64,000 bases of DNA. It comes from Bradyrhizobium quebecense. GTDB taxonomy: Bacteria; Pseudomonadota; Alphaproteobacteria; Rhizobiales; Xanthobacteraceae. The notes beneath the pieces are model-generated. The model made no database searches, was not told the DNA's origin, and worked only from the letters and a program-made list of their open reading frames with translations. The stretch is from contig NZ_CP088022.1 of the NCBI RefSeq assembly GCF_013373795.3, forward strand, positions 8,253,501 through 8,317,500. Reading direction: 5' to 3'. Positions 34,022-44,429 of the stretch are shown piece by piece. Position 1 is the stretch's first letter, and the number at the start of each line of letters is the position of its first letter. Position numbers and translations under genes: made by a program.

Positions 34022-34762
34022 ATGACCAACCAAGCCAACAAGGTAGCTCTGGTGACGGGTGCCTCGCGCGGGATCGGCGCGGCGGTTGCCGAGCGCCTCG
34101 CCAGGGACGGCTTCACCGTTGTCATCAACTACTCCGGCGACGCCAGGCCCGCCCAAGCAGTCGCCGACCGGATCGAGGCCGCCGGCGGCCGGGCGCTGAC
34201 GGCGAAGGCCGATGTCAGCGACGCCAACGCCGTGCGCGGCCTGTTCGACGCGGCGGAAGCGGCGTTCGGCGGCGTCGATGTGCTGGTCAACAATGCCGGC
34301 ATCATGAAGCTCGGCAAGATTGCCGACAGCGACGATGCGGCCTTCGACCAGCAGGTCGCGGTCAACCTGAAAGGCAGCTTCAACACCATGCGGGAGGCGG
34401 CACGCCGGCTGCGCAATGGCGGACGCATCGTCAACTTCTCGACCAGCGTCGTCGGCATGAGGCTCGAGACCTACGGCATCTACGTCGCGACCAAGGCTGC
34501 GATCGAGTCACTGACCGCGATCTTGTCCAAGGAACTGCGCGGCCGCGGCATCACGGTGAATGCGGTCGCGCCTGGCCCGACCGCGACCGATCTGTTCCTC
34601 AACGGCAAGTCGGAGGAGCTGATCGACCGCTTCGCCAGGATGGTCCCGCTGGAGCGGCTCGGCACGCCCGACGACATCGCCTCTGCCGTATCGTTCCTCG
34701 CCGGTCCCGACGGCTCCTGGATCAACGGCCAGACCCTGCGCGCCAATGGCGGCCTGGTCTGA
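34022..34762 (+). CDS. SDR family oxidoreductase
   Basis: A 246-residue classical short-chain dehydrogenase. The cofactor motif TGASRGIG, the NNAG motif and the active-site pattern STSVVGM ... YGIYVATKAA (Ser, Tyr, Lys) are all present. ATG has GGGAG upstream. It is likely controlled by the divergent LysR gene and is followed by a second SDR gene. Confidence 0.9.
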   Translation: MTNQANKVALVTGASRGIGAAVAERLARDGFTVVINYSGDARPAQAVADRIEAAGGRALTAKADVSDANAVRGLFDAAEAAFGGVDVLVNNAGIMKLGKIADSDDAAFDQQVAVNLKGSFNTMREAARRLRNGGRIVNFSTSVVGMRLETYGIYVATKAAIESLTAILSKELRGRGITVNAVAPGPTATDLFLNGKSEELIDRFARMVPLERLGTPDDIASAVSFLAGPDGSWINGQTLRANGGLV

Positions 34763-34818
34763 CGTCCCCACACTTCAACCCAACTCTCGTTCAATCCGAC
34801 ATCACGAGGATACGTGTC

Positions 34819-35718
34819 ATGAAACAGGTCATCGTCATCACCGGCGCTTCGAGCGGCTTCGGCCGCCTCACCGCCAACGCGCTCGCCAAGGCCGGCCATA
34901 CTGTCTACGCCTCGATGCGCCATACCACCGGGCGCAATGCCGCCGCGGTCGCCGATATCGAGGAGTTCGCCCGGGACAACAAGGTCGATCTGCGCGCGCT
35001 CGAGCTCGATGTCGGCTCGCAGACGTCGGTCGATAAGGCGATTGCGCAGATTGTCGCCGAGGAGGGCCGGCTCGACGTCATCATGCACAATGCCGGCCAC
35101 ATGGTGTTCGGTCCAGCCGAGGCCTTCACGCCCGAGCAGCTCGCCGAGCTCTACGACGTCAACGTGCTCTCGACCCAGCGCGTCAATCGCGCAGCGCTGC
35201 CGCAGCTGCGCAAGCAGGGCAGGGGACTCGTGGTCTGGGTATCGAGCAGCAGCTCGGCCGGCGGCACGCCGCCCTATCTCGCGCCATATTTCGCGGCGAA
35301 GGCCGGCATGGATGCGATGGCCGTGATCTATGCCCGCGAGTTGTCACGCTGGGGCATCGAGACCTCGATCATCGTGCCGGGTGCGTTCACCGGCGGCACC
35401 AACCATTTCGCGCATTCCGGCCGTCCTGCCGATCAGGCGCGCGTCGCCGAATATGAAGCCGGTCCCTATGCCGGCTTCGGCGACGAGATCATGAAGGCGT
35501 TTTCGGCGATCGTGCCCGAGGATGCCGACGCGTCGCTGGTGGCGGATGCGATCGTTGAGGTCGTCGACATGCCGTTCGGCAAGCGGCCATTCCGCGTTCA
35601 CATCGATCCGACCCGGGACGGTGCCGAGGTCGCCTTCGGCGTGATCGACCGCGTCCGCAACGAGATGCTGCACCGGGTCGGCTTCTCAGATCTGCTCAAG
35701 CCGCGGGTAAACAAGTAG
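34819..35718 (+). CDS. SDR family oxidoreductase
   Basis: A 299-residue SDR with TGASSGFG, HNAGHM and YLAPYFAAKAG. The motif HNAG in place of NNAG and the longer C-terminus place it in a different subgroup from its neighbour. ATG 34819 has GAGG upstream. It lies 56 bases after the first SDR and may share its transcript. Substrate unknown. Confidence 0.88.
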   Translation: MKQVIVITGASSGFGRLTANALAKAGHTVYASMRHTTGRNAAAVADIEEFARDNKVDLRALELDVGSQTSVDKAIAQIVAEEGRLDVIMHNAGHMVFGPAEAFTPEQLAELYDVNVLSTQRVNRAALPQLRKQGRGLVVWVSSSSSAGGTPPYLAPYFAAKAGMDAMAVIYARELSRWGIETSIIVPGAFTGGTNHFAHSGRPADQARVAEYEAGPYAGFGDEIMKAFSAIVPEDADASLVADAIVEVVDMPFGKRPFRVHIDPTRDGAEVAFGVIDRVRNEMLHRVGFSDLLKPRVNK

Positions 35719-35771
35719 CTCGGCGCTCTGTCCGCGTCAACGATGAGGATAGTGCCACGCGCACTATCCAT

Positions 35772-35921
35772 CCCCGTCATTCCCGCGCAAAGGCTTCGCC
35801 TTTGTCGCTGGAGGTGCGAGCGGAGCGAGCCTCGAAGGGTGCACGGCCCCGATGCAGTCGCGTGGCCTCAGCTGGGCCGTCGACCCTTCGAGACGCGCTT
35901 CGCGCTCCTCAGGGTGACGGG
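35772..35921. repeat. Palindromic repeat, family A copy 3 (expanded)
   Basis: CCCCGTCATTCCCGCG ... CTCCTCAGGGTGACGGG with an extra internal segment, GGCTTCGCCTTTGTCGCTGG, not present in the other copies. Between convergent genes. Confidence 0.7.
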
Positions 35922-35974
35922 AATAGGGCTACGCAACGCAGCTACAAGCCGGCGGCGCATCACGCGCCGTCGGC

Positions 35975-37042
35975 TCACTCGCCGTTCAGCCACCGAAAAA
36001 TCTCCGCATTGATCTCGCGCGGATAGGTGTGGCTGAGATCGTCGATCTCGCGATAGATCACCTTGGCGCCGGCGGCCGACAGCAAGCCCTGGGTCTGCCG
36101 CGCGGTCTGCACCGGGAACATCCAGTCGAGCCGGCCATGAGTGATGAAGATCGGCAAGCCGCGCAGCCGCTCGGCATCGGCCATTTCGGCCATCAGCGGA
36201 TGGAAGGTCGCGGCAACCGGAGCCAGATGCGTGAAGCGCGAGGCGCCGTCGAGCCCGCTCACATAGCTGAACGTGCCGCCGTCGCTCATCCCGGTCAGCA
36301 GCATGCGCCTCTCGTCGATGCGCCAGCGCGCGCGCACCTGATCGATGATGCGGTCGAGATTCGGCGTGTCGGTGTCGTCGCCCATCAGCGCCCAGGTCTG
36401 CCCGGTTGCGGTCGGCGCCACCAGGATGGCGCCGCGGCTGCGCGCATCGCGCAGCCAGCTCCACAGGAAGCCGCGGCCGTTGCCGCTGCCGCCGTGCAGC
36501 GCCATCACCAGCGGCCAGCTGCGATCAGGCGTGTAATACTCAGGCACATACATCGAGAAGCCGCCGCGGCTGCCCGGTTCGTTGCGCTCGTGGAAGATGC
36601 CGGTGTCGGAGTTCGGCGTGGCCGCGAGCTTGGCCTGCAGGTCGGCGTCCTCGCGCAAGTCGGGCGCGATGAAGAAGCCGCTGACCGGCGGCAGCTCGGT
36701 CAGCGGATAGAGCGCCTCCTGTGCGCGCGGCAGATAGCGCAGCGCGCGGAATACGCTGACCAGATCGCCCTCGCCATTCTGCACCGCGCGCAGGCCGGCA
36801 TAACCGGCCAGTGCCGGTTCGATCGCAGCCTCCAGTGCGGTCTTGATGTGCGCGAATTTCTCCGGCCAATCGGCAAGCCGCGGCCGCACCGCCTGCAGGG
36901 CCTCCTCAGGCTCGCCCGCGATCTGCATCACGCGATCGAAGTCCGGCGGATTGAGGTTGCGCGCGACAAAGGACAGCGATTCCAGCGTCTGCAACAGCGG
37001 CGGCAGCACGGCCACGATGTCGTCAACCACGGCCTCGCTCAT
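35975..37042 (-). CDS. Alpha/beta hydrolase, esterase of the poly-hydroxybutyrate-depolymerase/phospholipase type
   Basis: 355 residues. The N-terminal 130 residues are a helical cap of unknown kind. The hydrolase domain has ALHGGSGNG (oxyanion region), the nucleophile elbow TGMSDGG, the acid in HGRLDWMFPV and His in LSHTYPRE. It is cytoplasmic because no signal peptide is seen. It is 12 bases downstream of the HtrA-like gene and surely in the same operon. Substrate not known. Confidence 0.78.
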   Translation of the reverse strand: MSEAVVDDIVAVLPPLLQTLESLSFVARNLNPPDFDRVMQIAGEPEEALQAVRPRLADWPEKFAHIKTALEAAIEPALAGYAGLRAVQNGEGDLVSVFRALRYLPRAQEALYPLTELPPVSGFFIAPDLREDADLQAKLAATPNSDTGIFHERNEPGSRGGFSMYVPEYYTPDRSWPLVMALHGGSGNGRGFLWSWLRDARSRGAILVAPTATGQTWALMGDDTDTPNLDRIIDQVRARWRIDERRMLLTGMSDGGTFSYVSGLDGASRFTHLAPVAATFHPLMAEMADAERLRGLPIFITHGRLDWMFPVQTARQTQGLLSAAGAKVIYREIDDLSHTYPREINAEIFRWLNGE

Positions 37043-37054
37043 CTTTTCTTTCTC

Positions 37055-38026
37055 TTAATGCAGCCGCGGCGCCTTCAACAGCTTCATGCGGTCGATCGAG
37101 GTCAGGGTCACGTCGAAGGTGACGCCCTCATGGTAGATGGTCAGCGGCACGTCGACGCCGGCTGCGCCGAGCGACCAGAGCTTGCGGTAGAAGCCGGTCT
37201 GGCTCGTCACCTTGTCGCCGTCGACCGCGAGGATCACGTCGCCGGTCTTCAGCTCGGCGCGCGCCGCCGGTCCTTTGTTGGCGACGCCGACCACCACGAG
37301 GCGGTTGTCGATCTCGGTCGTGTACATGCCGAGCCACGGCCGCGCCGGCCGGTCGACACGGCCGAACTTGCGCAGGTCGCTCAGCACCGGCTTAAGCAGG
37401 TCGATCGGAACGATCATGTTGACATGCTCGGCGCGGCCCGAGCGTTCGCGTTCGAGCTGCAGCGAGCCGATGCCGATCAGCTCGCCGGCATTGTTGATCA
37501 GTCCGGTGCCGCCCCAGTTCGGATGCGACGGATAGGTAAAGATCGCCTCGTCGAGCAGATATTCCCAGTAGCCCGCGAACTCCTGCTTCGCCGCGATCTG
37601 GCTCGCGACCGAGCGCGTGCGGCCGCCGGCGCCGCCGAGCACGACATTGTCGCCGACCTGCGTCGCCGCCGACGAGCCGATCGGCAGCGGCTTGATGTCG
37701 AGCCGTCCCAGCGCCTGCACTAGGCCGAAGCCGGATTCGAAATCGAAGCCGAGTGCGTGGCCCTCGACCGCGCGGCCGTCGCCGAGATGCAGCCACACCG
37801 TGGCGGCTTCGGTGATCAGATAGCCGATCGTCAGCACCAGCCCGTCGTCGATCAAGACGCCGTTGCCGGCGCGCTCGGTGCCGAGCGTCTCGGCGCTGAA
37901 GGCGTCAGGCGGAATGATCGAATGCAGCCCGATCACGCTCGCCAGCGCACGATCGAGGTCGTAGCGGTAATCTTCGGGGCGGGGTTGAAAGGCCGCCGGC
38001 ACTTTCCATTCGGTGGTGGAGGGCAT
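37055..38026 (-). CDS. HtrA/S1C-like PDZ protein lacking the catalytic triad
   Basis: 323 residues: a trypsin-fold domain (about 1-220) and a C-terminal PDZ domain (LGMYTTEIDNRLVVVGV, AELKTGDVILAVDGDKV). The usual TNAHVV is LTIGYLITEA, so the His is missing; the usual GNSGGP is NWGGTGLI, so the Ser is missing; the DLAVLKV segment reads ESGFGLVQA. It is thus predicted not to cleave peptides and may act as a scaffold or sensor. ATG 38026 is preceded by AGGAG. It heads a two-gene operon with the esterase. Confidence 0.75.
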   Translation of the reverse strand: MPSTTEWKVPAAFQPRPEDYRYDLDRALASVIGLHSIIPPDAFSAETLGTERAGNGVLIDDGLVLTIGYLITEAATVWLHLGDGRAVEGHALGFDFESGFGLVQALGRLDIKPLPIGSSAATQVGDNVVLGGAGGRTRSVASQIAAKQEFAGYWEYLLDEAIFTYPSHPNWGGTGLINNAGELIGIGSLQLERERSGRAEHVNMIVPIDLLKPVLSDLRKFGRVDRPARPWLGMYTTEIDNRLVVVGVANKGPAARAELKTGDVILAVDGDKVTSQTGFYRKLWSLGAAGVDVPLTIYHEGVTFDVTLTSIDRMKLLKAPRLH

Positions 38027-38170
38027 CAAGGATCTCCTGGCGTGCAGGGCGCTGGAACCTCATGGTAGTCCGAGGTTCTGCCGGCAGGGAAGATGGAATG
38101 ATATACCTTGCGCGGCGGCCTGCACAGCTCATCTGGCGTGCAGAGCTGCCCCTCGCAAGATGAACTGAAC

Positions 38171-39688
38171 CTAATCGGTTTTTGCTGCCGCACGCGCCGG
38201 CATGATGCGGAAAGCGCGGTCCTGTTTGATCCAGGCGGCGCGCTCGTCGCGCAGCATGGTGCGGCGAACCTTTCCGGAATCATCGCGGGGCGCCGTACCG
38301 ACGCGCTCGAAACTTTCCGGATGCTTGTAGCGGCTGAGCCGGTCCTTCAGGAAGTCGCCCATGCCGTCGGCGATCTTCTGCGCATCCGCAGTCTCGGCGA
38401 GTTCGAGGATCGCATGCACGCGCTGGCCGAATTCCGGATCGGGCAATCCGACCACGACGCAGGAGCGCACCTCGGGATGCTCGCTCACCGCGGCCTCGAC
38501 CTCGGCCGGATAGATGTTGGCGCCGCCGCGCAGCACCATATCGGCGAGCCGGTCGCCGAGAAAGAGATAGCCTTCCTCGTCGAGCCGGCCGATATCGCCG
38601 AGCGATTCCCAACCGTCCGGCCGCCGCTTCGGCGATGCGCCGAGATAGTGATAGGTCGAGCCGGCACCGTCATTGGGCAGGAAGTAGATCTCGCCGGTCT
38701 CGCCGGGCGCGACGTCGTTGCCGTCCTCGCCGATAATGCGCAAGCGCGCGGTCTCGCCGATCTTGCCGACCGAGCCCTTGTGCGCCATCCACTCGACGCC
38801 CGAGATCACGCAGGCGCCCTGCCGCTCGGTGCCGCCGTAGAGCTCCCAGACCCGCTCCGGCCCGAGCCATTCGATCCACTTCTCCTTCAGCCAGGGCGGC
38901 ATCGGAGCAGCCATGTGAAACACGATTTGCAGGCTGGAGACGTCGTAGCGGTTGCGCACCTCTTCGGGCAGCGCCCAGATCCGGTGCATCATGGTCGGCA
39001 CGAAGTTGACCCATTGCACGCGCTCGCGCGCGATCAGCCGCAGCGTCTCCTCGGCGTCGAACTTCACCATGCCGGTCAGCCGTCCGCCGCCGAACAGCGC
39101 GGAGTGCGACAGGATGAACGGCGCGTTGTGATAGAGCGGACCCGGGTTGAGCACCGAGGCCTCATGTGGCATGCCGAGCAGCAGCGGTGTCGTGGTTTCG
39201 ATCACGGCGGGGTTGTGATCGAGGATCACCTTCGGCCGCCCGGTCGAGCCGCCGCTCGTCATCGCCTTCCAGTAGCGCGCGACCGGTGCATCGAGCGGCT
39301 CCCCGGAAAATCCTTCCGGCACGAAATCCACCGGCAGCGAATTCGGCGCATTCCAGTCGGCCTCGCCGCCGACCACCAGCGACGGTTTCAGGATCTCGAG
39401 CACCGCGGCGGCCTCGCCGCGCGGCAGCCGCCATGACAGCGAGGTCGGCGTCGCGCCGCATTTCCACACCGCAAACGAGGTCTCGAAGAATGCGTTGCTG
39501 TTAGGCAGCCCGATCGCGACGAAGTCGCCGGGCTTGACGCCCTTGGCGGCAAAGGCGCGCGCCCGTGCATTGGCGCGGCGCTCGAGCTCAAGCCAGGTCA
39601 GCGCATCCGCGCCATGACTGACGGCGATCGCGTCTGCGGGCTTGCGTTCGGCATACCAGCGCGGCACGTCGGCGAGGGGGATCAGCAT
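38171..39688 (-). CDS. AMP-binding acyl-CoA synthetase/ligase
   Basis: 505 residues of the ANL adenylating superfamily. The phosphate loop MTSGGSTGRPK, ELYGGTERQG (A5), GDIGRLDEEGYLFLGDR (A7-A8) and the C-terminal Lys in SGKVRRTMLR are seen. The enzyme would activate a carboxylic acid to its CoA thioester; the sequence resembles the bile-acid-CoA ligase-like group, but the substrate cannot be told. Single gene between two unrelated units. Confidence 0.88.
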   Translation of the reverse strand: MLIPLADVPRWYAERKPADAIAVSHGADALTWLELERRANARARAFAAKGVKPGDFVAIGLPNSNAFFETSFAVWKCGATPTSLSWRLPRGEAAAVLEILKPSLVVGGEADWNAPNSLPVDFVPEGFSGEPLDAPVARYWKAMTSGGSTGRPKVILDHNPAVIETTTPLLLGMPHEASVLNPGPLYHNAPFILSHSALFGGGRLTGMVKFDAEETLRLIARERVQWVNFVPTMMHRIWALPEEVRNRYDVSSLQIVFHMAAPMPPWLKEKWIEWLGPERVWELYGGTERQGACVISGVEWMAHKGSVGKIGETARLRIIGEDGNDVAPGETGEIYFLPNDGAGSTYHYLGASPKRRPDGWESLGDIGRLDEEGYLFLGDRLADMVLRGGANIYPAEVEAAVSEHPEVRSCVVVGLPDPEFGQRVHAILELAETADAQKIADGMGDFLKDRLSRYKHPESFERVGTAPRDDSGKVRRTMLRDERAAWIKQDRAFRIMPARAAAKTD

Positions 39689-40009
39689 GGGGCGTTTCCG
39701 GAAGACAGAGGCGGCTTGAAGCGCTCTTGTTGCAGGGATGTGGCCAGCGCCACGGCCGCCACTTCACCAACTATGCGGTCCCCGTGTCAAGCCGACGACT
39801 GCCCATGCGGCCGGTATCCCGCTGATGGAGTTGCGGAATCCTCGTTTGCTAAAAGCCGGGGCAAGATTCCGGTAAAGTTCAAGCGATCGCGCTAAGCCGG
39901 GCTTTACGGGGCGGCGGCATTGTGGCCCGTGCGGTTATGTGCCGGGCGCGTCGATCGACCTGCGCGGTCCCCAATGTCTTCAAGGACGATTGTCTTCAAG
40001 GACGAGACG
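39689..40009. other. Intergenic region
   Basis: About 320 bases between divergent genes for the acyl-CoA ligase and the PilZ protein. No hairpin, repeat or gene was recognised. A direct repeat GTCTTCAAGGACGA near 39976-40004 lies just before the PilZ start. Confidence 0.4.
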
Positions 40010-40330
40010 ATGGCGAGCAATGGAGCACGGATCAAGGTCAGTCGCGAGCCGCGGCGCCAGCTCAACAACCGTGCGGCGTGGATCACGGTCGATGACGGCG
40101 CGACCGAGAACGCCTGCGCCGTGGTCGACATCTCGCCGGGCGGCGCCAAGATCACGACCGAGGTCGAGTTCGACGTGAGGGATCGCCTTGCGCTGACGCT
40201 GCTCGCCGATCACGCCAAGCGCTACCCTTGCGAAGTGGTCTGGCGTCGCGGCAAGACCTACGGGCTCAAATTCGTGACCGCCGACGCCGAGCCGGACGAA
40301 CCGGCCGTGGAGCCCGCCGGCGCCATCTAG
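40010..40330 (+). CDS. PilZ domain protein
   Basis: 106 residues that are essentially one PilZ domain, a c-di-GMP receptor. The binding motif is visible as REPRRQLNNRAAW (R-x-x-x-R) and VDISPGGAKI (the D/N-x-S-x-x-G box), followed by WRRGKTYGLKF. ATG 40010 has an AAGGACGAG site; ATG 39974 is an alternative. Confidence 0.85.
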   Translation: MASNGARIKVSREPRRQLNNRAAWITVDDGATENACAVVDISPGGAKITTEVEFDVRDRLALTLLADHAKRYPCEVVWRRGKTYGLKFVTADAEPDEPAVEPAGAI

Positions 40331-40339
40331 CGCCGCGCC

Positions 40340-40609
40340 TCAGTGTCCCTGCGCGCTATTGGCATTGCCGGTCGTGCTCACCGAACCGCCGGGAGCGGCC
40401 GGCGCCGCACTGAAGTTGCCGCCGGAGGACGGCGCATAGCGCTGGCCGCTCTGGGCCGGAAGCGCAGTGCCGCCAACGCCGTCCGACGAAGCAGCGCGGT
40501 CGCCCGGCCTCGGTGGCAACGGCGTGCCCCCCGTGCTCTGCGCGAGAAGCTGGGCCGGGGCGAGCGTCAGGCCGGCGGCGACGATGATGGCGAATTTGTT
40601 TCTGAACAT
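40340..40609 (-). CDS. Small secreted Ser/Gly/Pro-rich protein
   Basis: 89 residues with a signal peptide (FRNKFAIIVAAGLTLAPAQLLAQ) and a mature part rich in Gly, Ser, Ala and Pro, with GGTPLPPRPGDRA and GGTALPAQSGQRYAP as a loose repeat. No Cys. Convergent with the PilZ gene. Function unknown. Confidence 0.6.
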   Translation of the reverse strand: MFRNKFAIIVAAGLTLAPAQLLAQSTGGTPLPPRPGDRAASSDGVGGTALPAQSGQRYAPSSGGNFSAAPAAPGGSVSTTGNANSAQGH

Positions 40610-40775
40610 GGGCTGGTCCGGATGGTGCGGTGAGGTTCGAGCGGTGGCGAGATCCGCCAAGCCCGCACAATTTCGTCCACAATAACGTAAGCGGTGCTGG
40701 TCTCGTTCCCAGAGGCTACGGCCAAACCGCAAAGCAAATATCCGTGTGGTGGATCCCGGCGGCGCGTTCGCTCTG

Positions 40776-41702
<927 letters not shown>

Positions 41703-41712
41703 TTACGTCTAA

Positions 41713-42771
<1,059 letters not shown>

Positions 42772-42794
42772 GGACGTCGAGCCACAAACTCAGT

Positions 42795-42917
42795 GTCGTC
42801 CCGGGCTTGACCCGGGACCCATAACCACAAGTGACAATTGCTGCGCGACGCTGGGGCCGCAGCTCGCTTCAACAACACAACCTTGTGGTTATGGGGCCCG
42901 GCCTGCGCCGGGACGAC
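42795..42917. repeat. Long imperfect palindrome, MITE-like
   Basis: The ends are GTCGTCCCGGGC and the complement GCGCCGGGACGAC; inside, CCCATAACCACAA (42818-42830) pairs exactly with TTGTGGTTATGGG (42883-42895). About 50 bases of unrelated sequence separate the arms. It has no gene. Confidence 0.7.
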
Positions 42918-42989
42918 GATTGTGGATGCAGGCCGTGCCACACATTCGATGTCGTCCTGGCGAAAGCGGAGCGCGAAGGCGTGTGCCAG

Positions 42990-44018
42990 CTAGCGTTCCG
43001 TCAGCTTCAGCTCGATGCGGCGGTTGCGCTTGTAGGCGTCTTCGGTCTGCGCGGTGTCGAGCGGCTGGAATTCGGCGAAGCCGGCGGCGACCAGGCGCTG
43101 CGCGGGCACGCCGAGCGAGACCAGATACTGCACCACCGAGATCGCGCGCGCGGAGGATAGCTCCCAGTTCGATTTGAACAGCGGGCTGTTGATCGGCCGC
43201 ACGTCGGTGTGGCCGTCGACCCGCAGCACCCAGGCGATTTCGGCGGGGATTTGCTTGTCGAGATCGATCAGCGCGTTCGCCACGGTGTCGAGCTCGGTCT
43301 TGCCTTCAGACAGCAGCGTTGCCTGGCCGGTATCGAAGAACACTTCGGACTGGAACACGAAGCGGTCGCCGACGATGCGGATATCGGGACGGTTGCCGAG
43401 GATGGCGCGCAGCCGGCCGAAGAATTCCGAGCGGTATTTCGACAATTCCTGCACCCTTTGCGCCAGCGCGACGTTCAGGCGCGAGCCGAGATCGGCGATC
43501 CGGCTCTGCGATTCCTTGTCGCGCTTCTCGGAGGCGTCGAGCGCTTCCTCGAGCGCCGCGAGCTGGCGGCGCAGCGCGCTGATCTGCTGGTTAAGCACCT
43601 CGATCTGCGCCAGCGCGCGCGACGACACGCTCTTCTCGGACTCCAGCGCCTTGTTGAGTTCGTTGGCGCGGCCCTGCGCGTCATTGCCGGAATTGGCGAG
43701 CCCCTCATAGAGCCCCTTCATGCGGTCGCGCTCGCTCTCGGCCGAAGCGAGCCCGGCGCGCAGCTGCGACACCTGGTCGTCGAGCGTCAGCTTGGAGAGC
43801 TTCTCCAGCGACAACAGGTCGTTGAGCTGGGCGATCTTGGCGTTGAGCTGCTCCAGCGCCTTGTCCTTGCCGGTGACCTCCTGCGACAGGAAGAACTGGA
43901 CGACGAGGAACACCGACAGCAGGAACACGATCGACAGCACCAGCGTCGACAGCGCGTCGACAAAGCCGGGCCAGTAGTTGAAGCCGGATTCGCTGCGGCG
44001 CGAGCGGGCGAGGGCCAT
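42990..44018 (-). CDS. MotB/OmpA-like peptidoglycan-binding protein
   Basis: 342 residues: a short cytoplasmic start, one membrane segment preceded by FVDALSTLVL with Asp21 in the position of the proton-binding Asp of MotB, a long coiled coil (about 55-175), and an OmpA C-terminal domain (FFDTGQATLL, DGHTDVRPI, NWELSSARAISVVQYL, RNRRIEL). It would be anchored in the inner membrane and grip peptidoglycan. Its channel partner is the MotA-like gene at 44430, split from it by a VOC gene. Confidence 0.85.
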   Translation of the reverse strand: MALARSRRSESGFNYWPGFVDALSTLVLSIVFLLSVFLVVQFFLSQEVTGKDKALEQLNAKIAQLNDLLSLEKLSKLTLDDQVSQLRAGLASAESERDRMKGLYEGLANSGNDAQGRANELNKALESEKSVSSRALAQIEVLNQQISALRRQLAALEEALDASEKRDKESQSRIADLGSRLNVALAQRVQELSKYRSEFFGRLRAILGNRPDIRIVGDRFVFQSEVFFDTGQATLLSEGKTELDTVANALIDLDKQIPAEIAWVLRVDGHTDVRPINSPLFKSNWELSSARAISVVQYLVSLGVPAQRLVAAGFAEFQPLDTAQTEDAYKRNRRIELKLTER

Positions 44019-44042
44019 TCGGTTTCCCTTTATCTGTTGCCG

Positions 44043-44414
44043 TCAGTCCTGCGGCGCGTGGCAGACGGCTTCGATATTGTGACCGTCGGGATCGAGGACG
44101 AAAGCGCCGTAGTAGTTTGCATGATAGTGCGGCCGAATTCCGGGGCGTCCGTTGTCCCTGCCGCCGGCCTTGATCGCGTCGTCATAGAAGCGATCGACGG
44201 TGACACGATCGTTTGCCGTGAAGGCAATGTGGGCGCCGGTCTGCGGTGTAGCGCGCCGGCCGATCCAGAAGAAGGCTTTTGGACGCACGCCATAGCCTGC
44301 AAACTCGGCACCCTCGGCATACAAGCGGGTGATGCCGAGAGGACGCAAGGCCGCATCGTAGAAGGTCTTGGACCGCTCGATATCGCTGATGCCGATGGTC
44401 ACGTGGTCCAGCAC
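44043..44414 (-). CDS. VOC (glyoxalase-fold) protein
   Basis: 123 residues with two beta-alpha-beta-beta-beta modules: VTIGISDIERSKTFYDAAL at the start, and YYGAFVLDPDGHNIEAVCH at the end with the metal-site His and Glu. The reaction is not known. The GTG start follows the MotA-like stop by 15 bases, so it is translated from the same message. Confidence 0.8.
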   Translation of the reverse strand: MLDHVTIGISDIERSKTFYDAALRPLGITRLYAEGAEFAGYGVRPKAFFWIGRRATPQTGAHIAFTANDRVTVDRFYDDAIKAGGRDNGRPGIRPHYHANYYGAFVLDPDGHNIEAVCHAPQD

Positions 44415-44429
44415 GTTGGCCTCCGTGGC

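Noticed and set aside
36029..37723. A 564-codon open frame antisense to the esterase and HtrA-like genes
   Set aside because: Shadow frame caused by codon bias; the real genes show motifs and operon spacing.
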